In this document: one piece after another, positions 1 to 6,850 of the stretch
How positions within the stretch are numbered: the stretch's first letter is position 1
Layout of the letters: each line of letters begins with the position of its first letter
Assembly (NCBI GenBank): GCA_030639985.1
Contig: DAOWKG010000303.1
Coordinates: 1-8,705 of the forward strand
DNA: 8,705 bases
Source of the DNA: Desulfuromonadaceae bacterium
GTDB lineage: Bacteria > Desulfobacterota > Desulfuromonadia > Desulfuromonadales > Geopsychrobacteraceae
Reading direction: 5' to 3'
Notes under the pieces: model-generated
The model's database searches: none
What the model was told of the DNA's origin: nothing
What the model saw: only the letters and a program-made list of their open reading frames with translations
Made by a program: the position numbers and the translations under genes

Positions 1-10
1 AGCTCATCAT
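1..10 (-). CDS. 5' end of a leftward gene, only about three codons in view
   Basis: Read on the minus strand, an AGGAG ribosome binding site (15-19) precedes two consecutive ATG codons (10-8 and 7-5) and then AGC at the window edge. The spacing is 4 bases to the first ATG and 7 to the second, so the second may be the true start. Nothing can be said about the product. The call rests only on the start signal. The neighbouring stretch to the right has no competing rightward gene, which fits a divergent arrangement with the riboswitch-led cupin gene. Confidence 0.4.
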
Positions 11-282
11 TGTGCTCCTCTAACTTTGGTCGGTAAAAGAAGCCGTGAGACTACCGCAGCTTATCCTTTAAACCAAATGTTTTGAGTTGCACTTGCAACT
101 TGAATTCAGGTTTTCAGAGTTAAAATCTGGAAAATTATATTATGTTAATGCCGATGAGTTCTATAAAGATTACACTCCGTTATATCATTTCTATGTTACT
201 CAAATATTTGATCTCACCAGTGCAAAAACAGCATCAAAAACAAATTTTGATAAAGTATTGGCGCTAAAAAAAGAAACATGAC
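11..282. other. Intergenic region between divergent genes, AT-rich
   Basis: I see no convincing gene here. It holds the leader of the leftward gene, with a small hairpin (CGGTA 31-35 pairing with TACCG 52-56), and a perfect inverted repeat at 85-100. The stretch from about 100 to 280 is notably AT-rich. It stays open in one frame for 64 codons, but only from a TTG that lies inside the inverted repeat and has no ribosome binding site. Confidence 0.5.
85..100. repeat. Perfect inverted repeat, possible operator
   Basis: AGTTGCA (85-91) and TGCAACT (94-100) are exact reverse complements around a 2-base centre. The size and symmetry suit a dimeric regulator site. It lies about 75 bases upstream of the leftward gene start and about 180 bases upstream of the rightward promoter, so control of the leftward gene is more likely. 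No regulator can be named. Confidence 0.35.
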
Positions 283-310
283 TTGAAAGGTAATCAATTA
301 GTGTTATAGT
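283..310 (+). promoter_or_regulatory. Sigma70-type promoter of the riboswitch-cupin transcript
   Basis: TTGAAA (283-288) and TATAGT (305-310) are separated by 16 bases, each close to the housekeeping consensus. The predicted start of transcription, about 317-320, falls just before the first helix of the riboswitch aptamer at 321, as expected for a riboswitch leader. Confidence 0.6.
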
Positions 311-320
311 TAGTTACAAA

Positions 321-417
321 TGATCCACGAAAATGCCAAACCTGTTGAAAGGCAGGGACGGAAAGCTTCGGGTCTTCCCACCAACTCTTGTAAGATGGCC
401 GAGCTACCGAAGGATAA
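321..417 (+). promoter_or_regulatory. GEMM-I cyclic-di-GMP riboswitch aptamer
   Basis: The class hallmarks occur in order. P1 pairs ATCC (323-326) with GGAT (412-415). The GCCAAACC segment is at 335-342. A helix (341-346 with 351-356) is capped by a GAAA tetraloop (347-350). Next come the GGGACGGAAAGC core (355-366), a second arm closed by GTCTT (372-376) and AAGAT (392-396), and CTACCGA at the 3' side (404-410). Compared with the Vibrio Vc2 aptamer from memory, the ligand-contacting G20 corresponds to G335, A47 to A362 and C92 to C407. A guanine at the G20 position predicts c-di-GMP; the Geobacter cGAMP-selective variants have adenine there. It sits in the leader of the cupin gene, downstream of a well-placed promoter. 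Confidence 0.88.
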
Positions 418-445
418 TTACTCCTCCGGGGAGCTCGGCTTTTTT
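398..445 (+). terminator. Riboswitch expression platform: intrinsic terminator overlapping the aptamer 3' strand
   Basis: GCCGAGCT (398-405) is the exact reverse complement of AGCTCGGC (432-439), and a run of six T follows (440-445). A smaller hairpin, CTCC (421-424) with GGAG (430-433), could stack inside or compete. The 5' arm is part of the folded aptamer just before CTACCGA, so ligand-stabilised aptamer and full terminator cannot coexist. The simplest reading is an ON switch: c-di-GMP holds the arm in the aptamer and lets transcription continue into the cupin gene. The direction of control is an inference. Confidence 0.75.
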
Positions 446-528
446 GGTCAATTCCATCGGGAACCATATTTTGTGGGGATCGAACTCATCTGGAGGCGTA
501 ATCACAGCTTTTTAAAAGGAGAAGGATT

Positions 529-915
529 ATGCGGATAGCAAAAGAAGATGTGCCGGTTAGAATTGATGTGCCAGGAGCTACCGCTCGCCAACTAAAAAAC
601 TTTGGTGATGCGACAGGATACGGCAAAATAAGTGGCGAATACTTTTCCCTGGGAGAGGGGACAGACCTCACCGATTTACTCAAAGGATTAGAGGGTGATC
701 TTTGCCAATGTCCCCATTGGGGCTATATTCTCGAAGGGAAATTGACAGTAACTTTTGCCGATGGAAGTGAAGAAACAGCAGGTAGCAATGATTTATTTTA
801 CTGGCCACCGGGACATACCGTTAAGGCTGATCTGAATACCGAAATGATTTTATTCAGTCCACAACATGAACATAGCCAGGTTATTGATCACATTCTGAAA
901 AAAGTTCAAGTCTAA
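529..915 (+). CDS. Small single-domain cupin protein, under the c-di-GMP riboswitch
   Basis: This 128-residue protein is a single beta-barrel cupin with no signal peptide or membrane segment, so probably cytoplasmic. Cupin motif 1 appears as CPHWGYILEG (about 61-70), a reduced form with one histidine and a glutamate rather than the classic HxH pair. Motif 2 is seen around YWPPGHT (about 91-97). The family is widespread as uncharacterised cupin-domain proteins; substrate, metal use and any catalysis are unknown, and a binding or sensing role is equally possible. AGGAGA (517-522) lies 6 bases before the ATG and fixes the start. The gene is the only one between the riboswitch terminator and the hairpin at 943-988, so the switch seems to serve this gene alone. 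The family call is secure; the function is not known. Confidence 0.87.
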   Translation: MRIAKEDVPVRIDVPGATARQLKNFGDATGYGKISGEYFSLGEGTDLTDLLKGLEGDLCQCPHWGYILEGKLTVTFADGSEETAGSNDLFYWPPGHTVKADLNTEMILFSPQHEHSQVIDHILKKVQV

Positions 916-942
916 TTTTGTCGTTAAGTTTTCCAACAACTT

Positions 943-988
943 GCGGTTAAAAGACCAACGGCAAATTAGAAGATGGTCTTTTAACCGC
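943..988. repeat. 14-bp perfect inverted repeat after the cupin gene
   Basis: GCGGTTAAAAGACC (943-956) and GGTCTTTTAACCGC (975-988) are exact reverse complements around an 18-base loop. The RNA hairpin would be stable, but no T-run follows, so it is not a textbook intrinsic terminator. It may block or stabilise the 3' end of the cupin transcript, or be a small element relic. An alternative pairing, GCAAAT (961-966) with ATTTGC (992-997), would compete with it. Confidence 0.55.
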
Positions 989-1044
989 TAGATTTGCATG
1001 TTTATCCGTTTTCTAGCTCTTTATTATCTAGGGTCTAATAGCTC

Positions 1045-1073
1045 TTGCACAGATTTAATTGTCAAGAAATAGT
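1045..1073 (+). promoter_or_regulatory. Probable sigma70-type promoter of the methyltransferase gene
   Basis: TTGCAC (1045-1050) and AATAGT (1068-1073) are exactly 17 bases apart, with four of six consensus bases in each box. The position, about 30 bases before the ATG, would give a short leader. This suggests the gene is expressed independently of the riboswitch. Confidence 0.4.
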
Positions 1074-1106
1074 GTAAACCAATAGCAATTCAAGAGGTAA
1101 AAAGAG

Positions 1107-1775
1107 ATGAAAGAGTTTGATCCGGTTGCATACAAAAAAATGGTCAAATCTTACCAAGATAGAGACGATCCTATGGGTTGGTTTGATAGTATCTATACCG
1201 ATGCAGAGGGTGATCATACGGCGGTTTTCTGGGCAGATCTTGAACCCAGCCCTTATCTTTTAGCATGGTTGGAAAGCTGCGTTTCTAAACATCTTGGACG
1301 CAAGGCCATTGTTATTGGCTGTGGTGTTGGTGATGATGCTGAGGCATTGAGTGAAGCAGGATATGAGGTAACTGCTTTTGATATTTCATCAGAAGCGATA
1401 CGTCTTTGTAAAAATCGTTATCCAAGCACCACAGTCGACTATCTTGTCGCAGATCTATTTGATTACCCATCACAATGGGCTGAACGTTTTGATCTGATTT
1501 ATGAGTGTAATACAATCCAAGTTTTACCCGGTAAATACAGAATTCAAGCACGAGATGCTATGGTTTCATTACTTGCATTACAGGGATATCTTCTGGTCTC
1601 ATGCCGAAGTCGTCTTAGCGGTGAACAAGAGAGTGACGTTCCTCTTCCTCTTGATAAAAAAGAAATAAATGGTTTTGTAGGCTGTGGACTGAGTGAAGAG
1701 AGTTTTGAAGCTTATGATGATACCCAGGAACCCCCTGTTCCCCATTTTTTTGCCTCATATAAATCACTCGGTTAG
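1107..1775 (+). CDS. Class I SAM-dependent methyltransferase, substrate unknown
   Basis: This 222-residue soluble protein has a Rossmann-type methyltransferase fold. Motif I, VIGCGVGDD (69-77), forms the SAM-binding loop. FDIS (91-94) ends strand 2, with the acidic residue that normally contacts the SAM ribose. VADLFDYP (114-121) and FDLIYECNTIQVLP (128-141) correspond to motifs II and III. The N-terminal region contains WADLEPSPYLLAWL (42-55), which resembles methyltransferases distantly related to the thiopurine methyltransferase group. The substrate cannot be read from the sequence. GAGGT (1094-1098) lies 8 bases before the ATG. It has its own likely promoter and is separated from the cupin gene by a hairpin, so a functional link between the two is not implied. 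It converges with the ZIP gene on its right. Confidence 0.85.
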   Translation: MKEFDPVAYKKMVKSYQDRDDPMGWFDSIYTDAEGDHTAVFWADLEPSPYLLAWLESCVSKHLGRKAIVIGCGVGDDAEALSEAGYEVTAFDISSEAIRLCKNRYPSTTVDYLVADLFDYPSQWAERFDLIYECNTIQVLPGKYRIQARDAMVSLLALQGYLLVSCRSRLSGEQESDVPLPLDKKEINGFVGCGLSEESFEAYDDTQEPPVPHFFASYKSLG

Positions 1776-1818
1776 CTATGATGTCATTTGTTCTACTGGG
1801 AGAAAGAAATTTGAAGTT

Positions 1819-1841
1819 TGGTAAGTTCCACAGTTTTACCA
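1819..1841. terminator. Weak hairpin between convergent genes
   Basis: TGGTAA (1819-1824) pairs with TTACCA (1836-1841) around an 11-base loop. It sits between the methyltransferase stop and the ZIP stop and could serve as a shared weak terminator, but neither strand shows a clean T-run after it. Confidence 0.25.
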
Positions 1842-1872
1842 TTCTAAATAGTTAGAGAATTTATCGTTAAAA

Positions 1873-2685
1873 TCAACCGAGCGCCACATCCAGAGTCATC
1901 ATCAGGGCAAACCCACACATCGCACCAATTGTAGCTAGATCGGTATTGCGAGCCAATTGCGATTCGGGAATAACTTCCTCAACTACCACATAGATCATTG
2001 CCCCGGCGGCAAAGGACAAGGCATAGGGTAATAATGGTTCAATCCAGATTACCGCAGCAGCGCCTAGCACACCGGCAATTGGCTCAACCATTCCTGATAG
2101 TTGCCCATACCAAAAGCTTTTTCTGCGACTCATGCCATCACGTCGTAATGGCACGGCAACGGCGGTTCCTTCGGGGAAATTTTGGATACCGATACCAATT
2201 GCCAGGGCAACTGCCCCGGCAAGTGATGCCGAGGGGAGATCGGCTGCAAGGGCACCAAAAGCAACCCCGACCGCTAACCCTTCGGGGATGTTGTGTAGCG
2301 TGATTGCAAGGCATAACAAGGTACTACGTTGCCAATTGGTCTTAATCCCTTCGGCTTCCTCCATGGGGAAACCAATGTGCAGGTGGGGCAATACCTTATC
2401 GACCGACCACAAGAAAATTCCGCCGGACAAAAATCCGATGACGGCTGGTACCCACGGGGTAGTCCCCGCCGCTTCAGCCATTTCAATCGCCGGAGCTAAC
2501 AATGACCAGAAGCTGGCGGCAATCATTACCCCGGCAGCGCAACCCAGCATGCCATCCAGTACTTTACGGTTAATGGTCTTAAAAAAGAAGACCAGACTTG
2601 CTCCTAAAGCAGTGACAAACCAGGTGAAAAGAGTTGCCAGCAGAGCTTGCATGATGGGGCTAAGTTGGATAAACCAGTCAATCAC
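1873..2685 (-). CDS. ZIP-family divalent metal transporter (ZupT/GufA-like)
   Basis: This 270-residue integral inner-membrane protein has about eight predicted hydrophobic segments. The family signature lies in two helices that form the binuclear metal site: [10 protein letters not shown] (131-140) and [12 protein letters not shown] (167-178). A later segment, [11 protein letters not shown], is also typical. The usual histidine-rich cytoplasmic loop is reduced to HLH (101-103) followed by an acidic stretch. ZIP proteins move Zn2+, Fe2+, Mn2+ or similar ions into the cytoplasm; the exact metal cannot be chosen here. The start is a GTG, set by a strong AGGAGG (2693-2698) 7 bases upstream. A terminator separates it from fumC, so it is probably a separate unit. 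I see no metal-regulator box that I can name. Confidence 0.92.
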   Translation of the reverse strand: MIDWFIQLSPIMQALLATLFTWFVTALGASLVFFFKTINRKVLDGMLGCAAGVMIAASFWSLLAPAIEMAEAAGTTPWVPAVIGFLSGGIFLWSVDKVLPHLHIGFPMEEAEGIKTNWQRSTLLCLAITLHNIPEGLAVGVAFGALAADLPSASLAGAVALAIGIGIQNFPEGTAVAVPLRRDGMSRRKSFWYGQLSGMVEPIAGVLGAAAVIWIEPLLPYALSFAAGAMIYVVVEEVIPESQLARNTDLATIGAMCGFALMMTLDVALG

Positions 2686-2739
2686 GACAACACCTCCTTG
2701 GGTTTAGCTGTTCTTTATGATTGAATCTTTGAAAAATTC

Positions 2740-2771
2740 AAAAAAACTGGCTGCCGACCAACGTTCGCCAG
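2740..2771 (-). terminator. Intrinsic terminator of fumC
   Basis: On the minus strand, CTGGC and GCCAG (plus positions 2767-2771 and 2747-2751) form a 5-bp GC-rich stem around a 15-base loop. Seven T follow directly (2740-2746). It begins 23 bases after the fumC stop, so it should end the pcnB-fumC transcript before the ZIP gene. Confidence 0.7.
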
Positions 2772-2794
2772 GGTTGAAGTTGAGATGAAACTAT

Positions 2795-4198
2795 TTATCG
2801 TGACCTATTACCTGTCATTTCCAGTGGTATAATCAATTTATCAAATTCGTCATCACCGACCAAACCAAGGGAGATGGCAGATTGTCGTAGTGTCAGCCCT
2901 TCGTGGTGGGCTTTTTTGGCAATCTTAGCTGCATTATCGTAGCCAATGTGGCGATTCAGTGCTGTTACCAACATTAGATTTTTATCGAGATTTTGTTTGA
3001 TTCTAACCCGATCTGGTTCGATCCCGATGGCACAGTGATCATTGAAGGCGTTACATGCATCAGCGAGAAGTTCACAGCTTTCGAGAACATTATGAACCAT
3101 AACTGGCTTATAAACATTAAGTTGAAAGTTCCCTTGGGTGCCGGCAAAAGCAACGGCAGCATCGTTACCAAATACTTGAACACACACCATGGTCATTGCT
3201 TCACATTGGGTGGGATTTACTTTTCCCGGCATGATTGATGAGCCTGGCTCATTTTCGGGGAGAATCAGTTCACCAATACCACAGCGTGGACCACTGGCTA
3301 ACCAGCGCACATCGTTGGCCATCTTCATCAAACCACCAGCAAGGGTGCGTAGTGCCGCAGAGGCTTGAACCAGAGCATCGTGAGACGACAGCGCAAAAAA
3401 CTTGTTGTCGGCACTGCAAAATGGGTAGCCTGTCAGATCGGCAATTTTAGTTGCGGTAAGCTCACCAAACTTTGGGTGGGCATTTAGGCCGGTTCCCACA
3501 GCAGTTCCTCCGATAGCTAATTCATATAGCCCGGAAAATGCAGAATGTATTCCTTTAACTCCAAAGTCGAGCTGAGCAACCCAGGCACCGATTTCCTGAC
3601 CAAGGGTAATAGGGGTGGCATCCTGCAGGTGGGTACGACCAATTTTTACAAGAGAAGCGTGATCCTCTGCTTTGCTCGCCAAGGTATCACGTAGCTGCGC
3701 TACAGCAGGGAGTAGTTTCTGCTGTAGTTGCTCTACTACCGCAATATGCATAGCTGTAGGAAAAGTATCATTGGATGATTGCCCCCGGTTGACGTGATCG
3801 TTGGGATGGACGGGACTTTTGCTGCCGAGGGTACCTCCAGCAAGGGCAATAGCTCGGTTGGAGATAACTTCGTTTGCATTCATATTTGACTGCGTACCAG
3901 ATCCTGTTTGAAACACCACCAGAGGGAAGTGGTCATCCAGCTCGCCAGTAATCACCTGGTCGGCAGCACGGCTGATGAGTATCGCCAAATCATCAGGTAA
4001 TTCTCCGAGCTCAGCGTTAGCCAGCGCGGCAGCTTTTTTCAATGTTCCGAGCGCTTTAATTACTGGGCGTTGCCATTGGAATCGATTTACCCCGATGGGA
4101 AAATTGGTGATGGAACGTTGTGTTTGGGCTCCCCAATATCTATCATTTGCAACTTTGACGGCTCCCATCGAATCAGTTTCACTCCGAAATTTATCCAT
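2795..4198 (-). CDS. fumC: Class II fumarate hydratase (fumarase C)
   Basis: Fumarase interconverts fumarate and malate in the TCA cycle as a cytoplasmic homotetramer; class II enzymes need no iron-sulfur cluster. With the start chosen here the protein has 467 residues, the usual length. Active-site segments are [12 protein letters not shown] (100-111), [14 protein letters not shown] (131-144), [12 protein letters not shown] (around 185-196, with the conserved His at 190) and the superfamily signature [11 protein letters not shown] (319-329), which carries the catalytic-loop serines. The frame stays open 51 codons further upstream and into pcnB, but AAGGAG (4205-4210) sits 6 bases before the ATG at 4198, and the family N-terminus begins here (RSETDSMG). 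It lies 55 bases after pcnB and is probably co-transcribed with it. The asymmetric relatives aspartase and argininosuccinate lyase are unlikely, because the whole sequence reads as FumC. Confidence 0.96.
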   Translation of the reverse strand: MDKFRSETDSMGAVKVANDRYWGAQTQRSITNFPIGVNRFQWQRPVIKALGTLKKAAALANAELGELPDDLAILISRAADQVITGELDDHFPLVVFQTGSGTQSNMNANEVISNRAIALAGGTLGSKSPVHPNDHVNRGQSSNDTFPTAMHIAVVEQLQQKLLPAVAQLRDTLASKAEDHASLVKIGRTHLQDATPITLGQEIGAWVAQLDFGVKGIHSAFSGLYELAIGGTAVGTGLNAHPKFGELTATKIADLTGYPFCSADNKFFALSSHDALVQASAALRTLAGGLMKMANDVRWLASGPRCGIGELILPENEPGSSIMPGKVNPTQCEAMTMVCVQVFGNDAAVAFAGTQGNFQLNVYKPVMVHNVLESCELLADACNAFNDHCAIGIEPDRVRIKQNLDKNLMLVTALNRHIGYDNAAKIAKKAHHEGLTLRQSAISLGLVGDDEFDKLIIPLEMTGNRSR

Positions 4199-4204
4199 CA
4201 CTTT

Positions 4205-4210
4205 CTCCTT
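4205..4210 (-). promoter_or_regulatory. Ribosome binding site that fixes the fumC start
   Basis: Minus-strand AAGGAG lies 6 bases before the ATG at 4198. The upstream in-frame start codons (including the one at 4351, inside pcnB) lack such a site, so the longer open frame should not be annotated as the protein. Confidence 0.7.
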
Positions 4211-4253
4211 CATGGTTAGTTCATTGCAAAAATATTCTTGAAACAACCGATCC

Positions 4254-5483
4254 CTAGCGTGATGATCTTTTCCGGCGTCGTTTTCGGGGATGGTGTGGAC
4301 GTTTTGTATCAGATTCTGCTGTTTTAATGGCGTTAGCCCAGTTTTCAGCAAGGTCGATAAGGTCAGGTCGCACCTGAGACCAGATGGTGAAAAGTTCTAG
4401 TGCCTTGGGGGTTAGGGGATGTTGTAAGAAACGTTTTTCAGCTCGGAATCCCCGCCCGCGCGCCAGACGGAAGCAGCCAATTAACAGTTCACGAGCTTGG
4501 TGACGGATACCACTGGCGATACTGAAATAGCGGCAGTGGGGGATAATGATCTCATTAGCTTGAAGCATGGCGGCACTGATGTTGATGCTGTCAGATTGCG
4601 TACAACTATCCATGAATAGTCGCAGATAGAGTGCCGCAATGGCAAAGCTCTCTTCAATCGGGATTCCGGCGGCAGTTCTTTGATCAATTTTTGCCAGTAG
4701 CTCAATACTTTCATCGGTTCCCGGATATCCCGCTAGCAGATGTGGCAACATCCCCAATTCGCGACATTGTTTCAACACCGCTCCAGAAATTTTATGACGG
4801 AACAGTTCCATGATCTCTTCGCGAACCCGAGCCGGTGCCGCCGTAGCCAGTAGCTTTTTATGATCTGCAATGGCAGTGTAGATATCCGCTTCGATGGTGA
4901 AATCGAGCCGGGCAGAAAATTCTATTGCCCGCAACATTCGTACCGGATCTTCGACAAAGCGAACTTGCGGATCACCAATAACGCGCAGCCTTTTATTCTG
5001 CAGATCTTCCATCCCGCCAAGATAATCGATCACCGAGAAATCGGCGATATTATAAAACAGGGCATTGATGGTGAAATCACGTCGGGTAGCATCTTCGGCA
5101 GGGGAACCGAAAACATTTTGGACAAAATGGAAATGGTCATCTGGGTCTTCCGGCAATTCATTGTCATGAGGATGGCGGCGAAAGGTGGCGACTTCGATAA
5201 TTTTATTCCCGGCAAAGCGGATATGTGCCAACCGAAATCGGCGACCAACCAAAAAACTATTGCGGAATAGTTTTCGTATCTGATTGGGAGTAGCATCGGT
5301 GCCGATATCAAAATCCTTTGGCTGGCGATTCAGCAGTAAATCACGGACACTGCCGCCAACCAGATAGGCTTTATAGCCGTGTCGATGCAAACGGTTCAGA
5401 ACCTTTAGTGTATCGGTATCGATTTGTTCACGGGAAATACAATGTTGGTCTCGGGGGATTGTGGTTGGTATGTTTTTGCTCAT
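4254..5483 (-). CDS. pcnB: Poly(A) polymerase I, tRNA nucleotidyltransferase superfamily
   Basis: PcnB adds poly(A) tails to RNA 3' ends and so directs RNA decay. The 409-residue protein carries the class II nucleotidyltransferase head: [11 protein letters not shown] (41-51), then the catalytic DFD with GTDAT (57-65), and VGRRFRLAH (79-87), which is a PcnB-type hallmark. [13 protein letters not shown] (134-146) and [16 protein letters not shown] (168-183) follow. The C-terminus is a strongly basic tail (about 394-409), typical of poly(A) polymerases and useful for RNA binding. A CCA-adding enzyme is the main alternative, but the VGRRFRLAH sequence and basic tail favour PcnB. The ribosome binding site is weak (AAGG, 5 bases before the ATG). 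A fossil receiver-domain fragment sits in its upstream region, ending about 20 bases before the start. Confidence 0.9.
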   Translation of the reverse strand: MSKNIPTTIPRDQHCISREQIDTDTLKVLNRLHRHGYKAYLVGGSVRDLLLNRQPKDFDIGTDATPNQIRKLFRNSFLVGRRFRLAHIRFAGNKIIEVATFRRHPHDNELPEDPDDHFHFVQNVFGSPAEDATRRDFTINALFYNIADFSVIDYLGGMEDLQNKRLRVIGDPQVRFVEDPVRMLRAIEFSARLDFTIEADIYTAIADHKKLLATAAPARVREEIMELFRHKISGAVLKQCRELGMLPHLLAGYPGTDESIELLAKIDQRTAAGIPIEESFAIAALYLRLFMDSCTQSDSINISAAMLQANEIIIPHCRYFSIASGIRHQARELLIGCFRLARGRGFRAEKRFLQHPLTPKALELFTIWSQVRPDLIDLAENWANAIKTAESDTKRPHHPRKRRRKRSSR

Positions 5484-5505
5484 GGTTGCCTTGAAAATGG
5501 GGTTG

Positions 5506-5641
5506 AATATTCTGTTCAGTCAATATGCATTCAGGTTCAATACGCAGGATATTTCCATTTTTACATCATCCAGCCGAAATGGCTTCAAAATACGACCACT
5601 AAAGCCATAATCGAGGAACCGTGCCAAGATCAGATCGGTTG
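5506..5641 (-). repeat. Diverged partial duplication of the receiver-gene 3' end
   Basis: This 136-base stretch aligns without a gap to 8306-8441 (constant offset of 2800), with 18 mismatches by hand count, about 87% identity. The match covers the last 40 or so codons of the receiver gene at the right edge, its stop region, and about 17 bases beyond the stop. Similarity drops sharply after 5641. Confidence 0.85.
5520..5641 (-). pseudogene. Fossil C-terminal fragment of a receiver domain
   Basis: Translated on the minus strand, the fragment gives about 39 residues that follow the end of the receiver protein at 8323-8705, including ARFLDYGFSGRILKPFRLDD with the conserved KPF lysine motif. The partner's TAA has become TAT (5523-5525), and the frame ends at the next codon, TGA (5522-5520). 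Upstream, the frame hits TAA at 5648-5646, directly beyond the breakpoint, so no complete gene remains. It lacks the phosphoacceptor aspartate and the acidic pocket. The most likely origin is a paralogous hybrid kinase deleted except for its 3' end, or a partial segmental duplication. Confidence 0.8.
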
Positions 5642-5647
5642 GGGCTT

Positions 5648-5677
5648 AAAAGGGTCAAATCTGCTTTTGACTTTTTT
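5648..5677 (+). repeat. T-tailed hairpin at the breakpoint of the fossil duplication
   Basis: GTCAAA (5654-5659) pairs exactly with TTTGAC (5666-5671) around a 6-base loop. Flanking A and G bases (5648-5653) can pair with the T-run (5672-5677) through A-U and G-U pairs, but only in plus-strand RNA. It could act as a terminator, yet no plus-strand gene leads into it. On the minus strand it follows pldA, but the outer pairs fail there. Its position exactly where the duplication ends suggests a REP-like or mobile-element remnant; that is an inference. Confidence 0.45.
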
Positions 5678-5747
5678 ATAGCCAACCTCAATGATCATGA
5701 GAGAGCATATCAATTTCTCTGGTATTGCCATTGTTTCTTTGACAAGT

Positions 5748-6800
5748 TTACAGTGCATCGGTAAGGACAATCCCCGCTCCGATGCGATTCACCGAGGCGT
5801 TATAGTCAATAAGGCTCTCACCATAGCCGTTAAAATATTGCACATAACCTTTAATCCGGCGCGTTACTGGGAAGGTCCAGTCCAGTTGAATGGCTCCTTT
5901 ATTACCTGTACCACGCAGGTTATTGCGCAGCAGCATCGATAGCAGATGATCATTCCATTTGTATCCTGCACTTAGCTCACCATAGCCCATGTACTTATCA
6001 ATATCAGGATTGTCGTCACCGGAAGGATCTGTCGCCGAGATTTTGTCGTCTTCGGGAATACGATACCACGGTTTGAGGGCGAAGGCGAAATTGCCCCGCT
6101 CAAATGCCATAGTGAGATAGATACGGTTCCAACTGCGTGAATGTGAGCTATCTTGACCATTGGATTGATGGACTATACCCAGGGAGTTGTGGGAGTTCTT
6201 AAAACCAAAAAAATCACGTTTCCCCTGAAAACTTAAAAACAGTTCTGGTTCATGGTTGGTTTCACGAAACGGGTTGGAGTGGATATTATTATATGCCTGC
6301 CAAAACGATAAGTTTGTGTATGCACCCCATAAATCGGCATCGCCAATAATGTTGTTCCAGATTGGAAATTTATAGCTGAATTGAAATTTTACCTCGAAAT
6401 TTTTTACTTCCTCATTGTCGCCATCAAAGGGTTTCCCATTGGGGTTTTGATTGTAGGTAAGCGGTAAAATGTAATTTCGCCGGTGGGCGGTGAGGGTAAA
6501 GGGATTGTATTGGGTCTGTTGTTCATCGTTCAGGCGTTTATCAATGAGGCCGTTCTGTGGTGATTGACTGGTGGTATCAGCTATGGTTGCTTCAGAGTGG
6601 TTAGCTTCTTCATGGGTGGTGCACTGCTGGCGCAAAGCGGCGATAGTCAGGTGGTCAAATCGGCCACTTTCTATGGCAGTGAGTATACATTGCCTGGCCT
6701 CGACGCCGTCGTGGATGCTTTCCACACCCCAGCAATGGGTACTGACGAACAGGCTGATAAGGATAAGAAGGCTTAAGTGAATGAGAGTGGTTCTAAACAT
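5748..6800 (-). CDS. pldA: Outer-membrane phospholipase A (OMPLA)
   Basis: OMPLA is a beta-barrel enzyme that hydrolyses misplaced phospholipids in the outer leaflet of the outer membrane. With the start at 6800 the protein has 350 residues. It begins with a signal peptide: MFRTT, a hydrophobic core LIHLSLLILISLFV, then a polar end near residues 22-25. The active site is in HQSNG followed by SRSWNR: His211, Ser213 and Asn225, with the same 2 and 12 spacing as the E. coli His142-Ser144-Asn156 triad. YFNGYGESLIDYN near the C-terminus is another family hallmark. An N-terminal region of about 75 residues between signal and barrel is longer than in E. coli and holds two cysteines in a short helical stretch, which might form a disulfide. 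GGAG (6809-6812) is 8 bases before the ATG; an upstream ATG six codons earlier overlaps that site and is unlikely to be used. Activity in relatives needs Ca2+ and dimerisation. Confidence 0.93.
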   Translation of the reverse strand: MFRTTLIHLSLLILISLFVSTHCWGVESIHDGVEARQCILTAIESGRFDHLTIAALRQQCTTHEEANHSEATIADTTSQSPQNGLIDKRLNDEQQTQYNPFTLTAHRRNYILPLTYNQNPNGKPFDGDNEEVKNFEVKFQFSYKFPIWNNIIGDADLWGAYTNLSFWQAYNNIHSNPFRETNHEPELFLSFQGKRDFFGFKNSHNSLGIVHQSNGQDSSHSRSWNRIYLTMAFERGNFAFALKPWYRIPEDDKISATDPSGDDNPDIDKYMGYGELSAGYKWNDHLLSMLLRNNLRGTGNKGAIQLDWTFPVTRRIKGYVQYFNGYGESLIDYNASVNRIGAGIVLTDAL

Positions 6801-6850
6801 GTGATGATCTCCATGCATAGGCAGTACAATTCATTTTGATGTAGTAATGG

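Noticed and set aside
38..58. Resemblance to the 3' end of a cobalamin riboswitch (AAGCC...GAGAC)
   Set aside because: Only a short stretch matches, the B12-box core is not visible, and the downstream plus strand has no gene to regulate. The stretch is better read as the leader of the leftward gene.
87..281. 64-codon open frame in the left intergenic region
   Set aside because: It starts only at a TTG inside a palindrome, has no ribosome binding site, is AT-rich and resembles no family I know. It may be a decayed fragment but cannot be supported as a gene.
320..538. Open frames across the riboswitch
   Set aside because: Structured RNA explains this stretch completely; the predicted peptides would read through the aptamer and terminator, and there is no start signal.
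2132..2707. 191-codon plus-strand frame opposite the ZIP gene
   Set aside because: It is the antisense shadow of a well-supported membrane transporter and its translation lacks any recognisable fold.
4860..5270. 136-codon plus-strand frame opposite pcnB
   Set aside because: It is an antisense shadow; the minus strand encodes conserved PcnB motifs through the same bases.
6801..6818. Upstream ATG for pldA adding six residues
   Set aside because: It overlaps the GGAG ribosome binding site of the downstream ATG, and the extra residues would precede the signal peptide without purpose.
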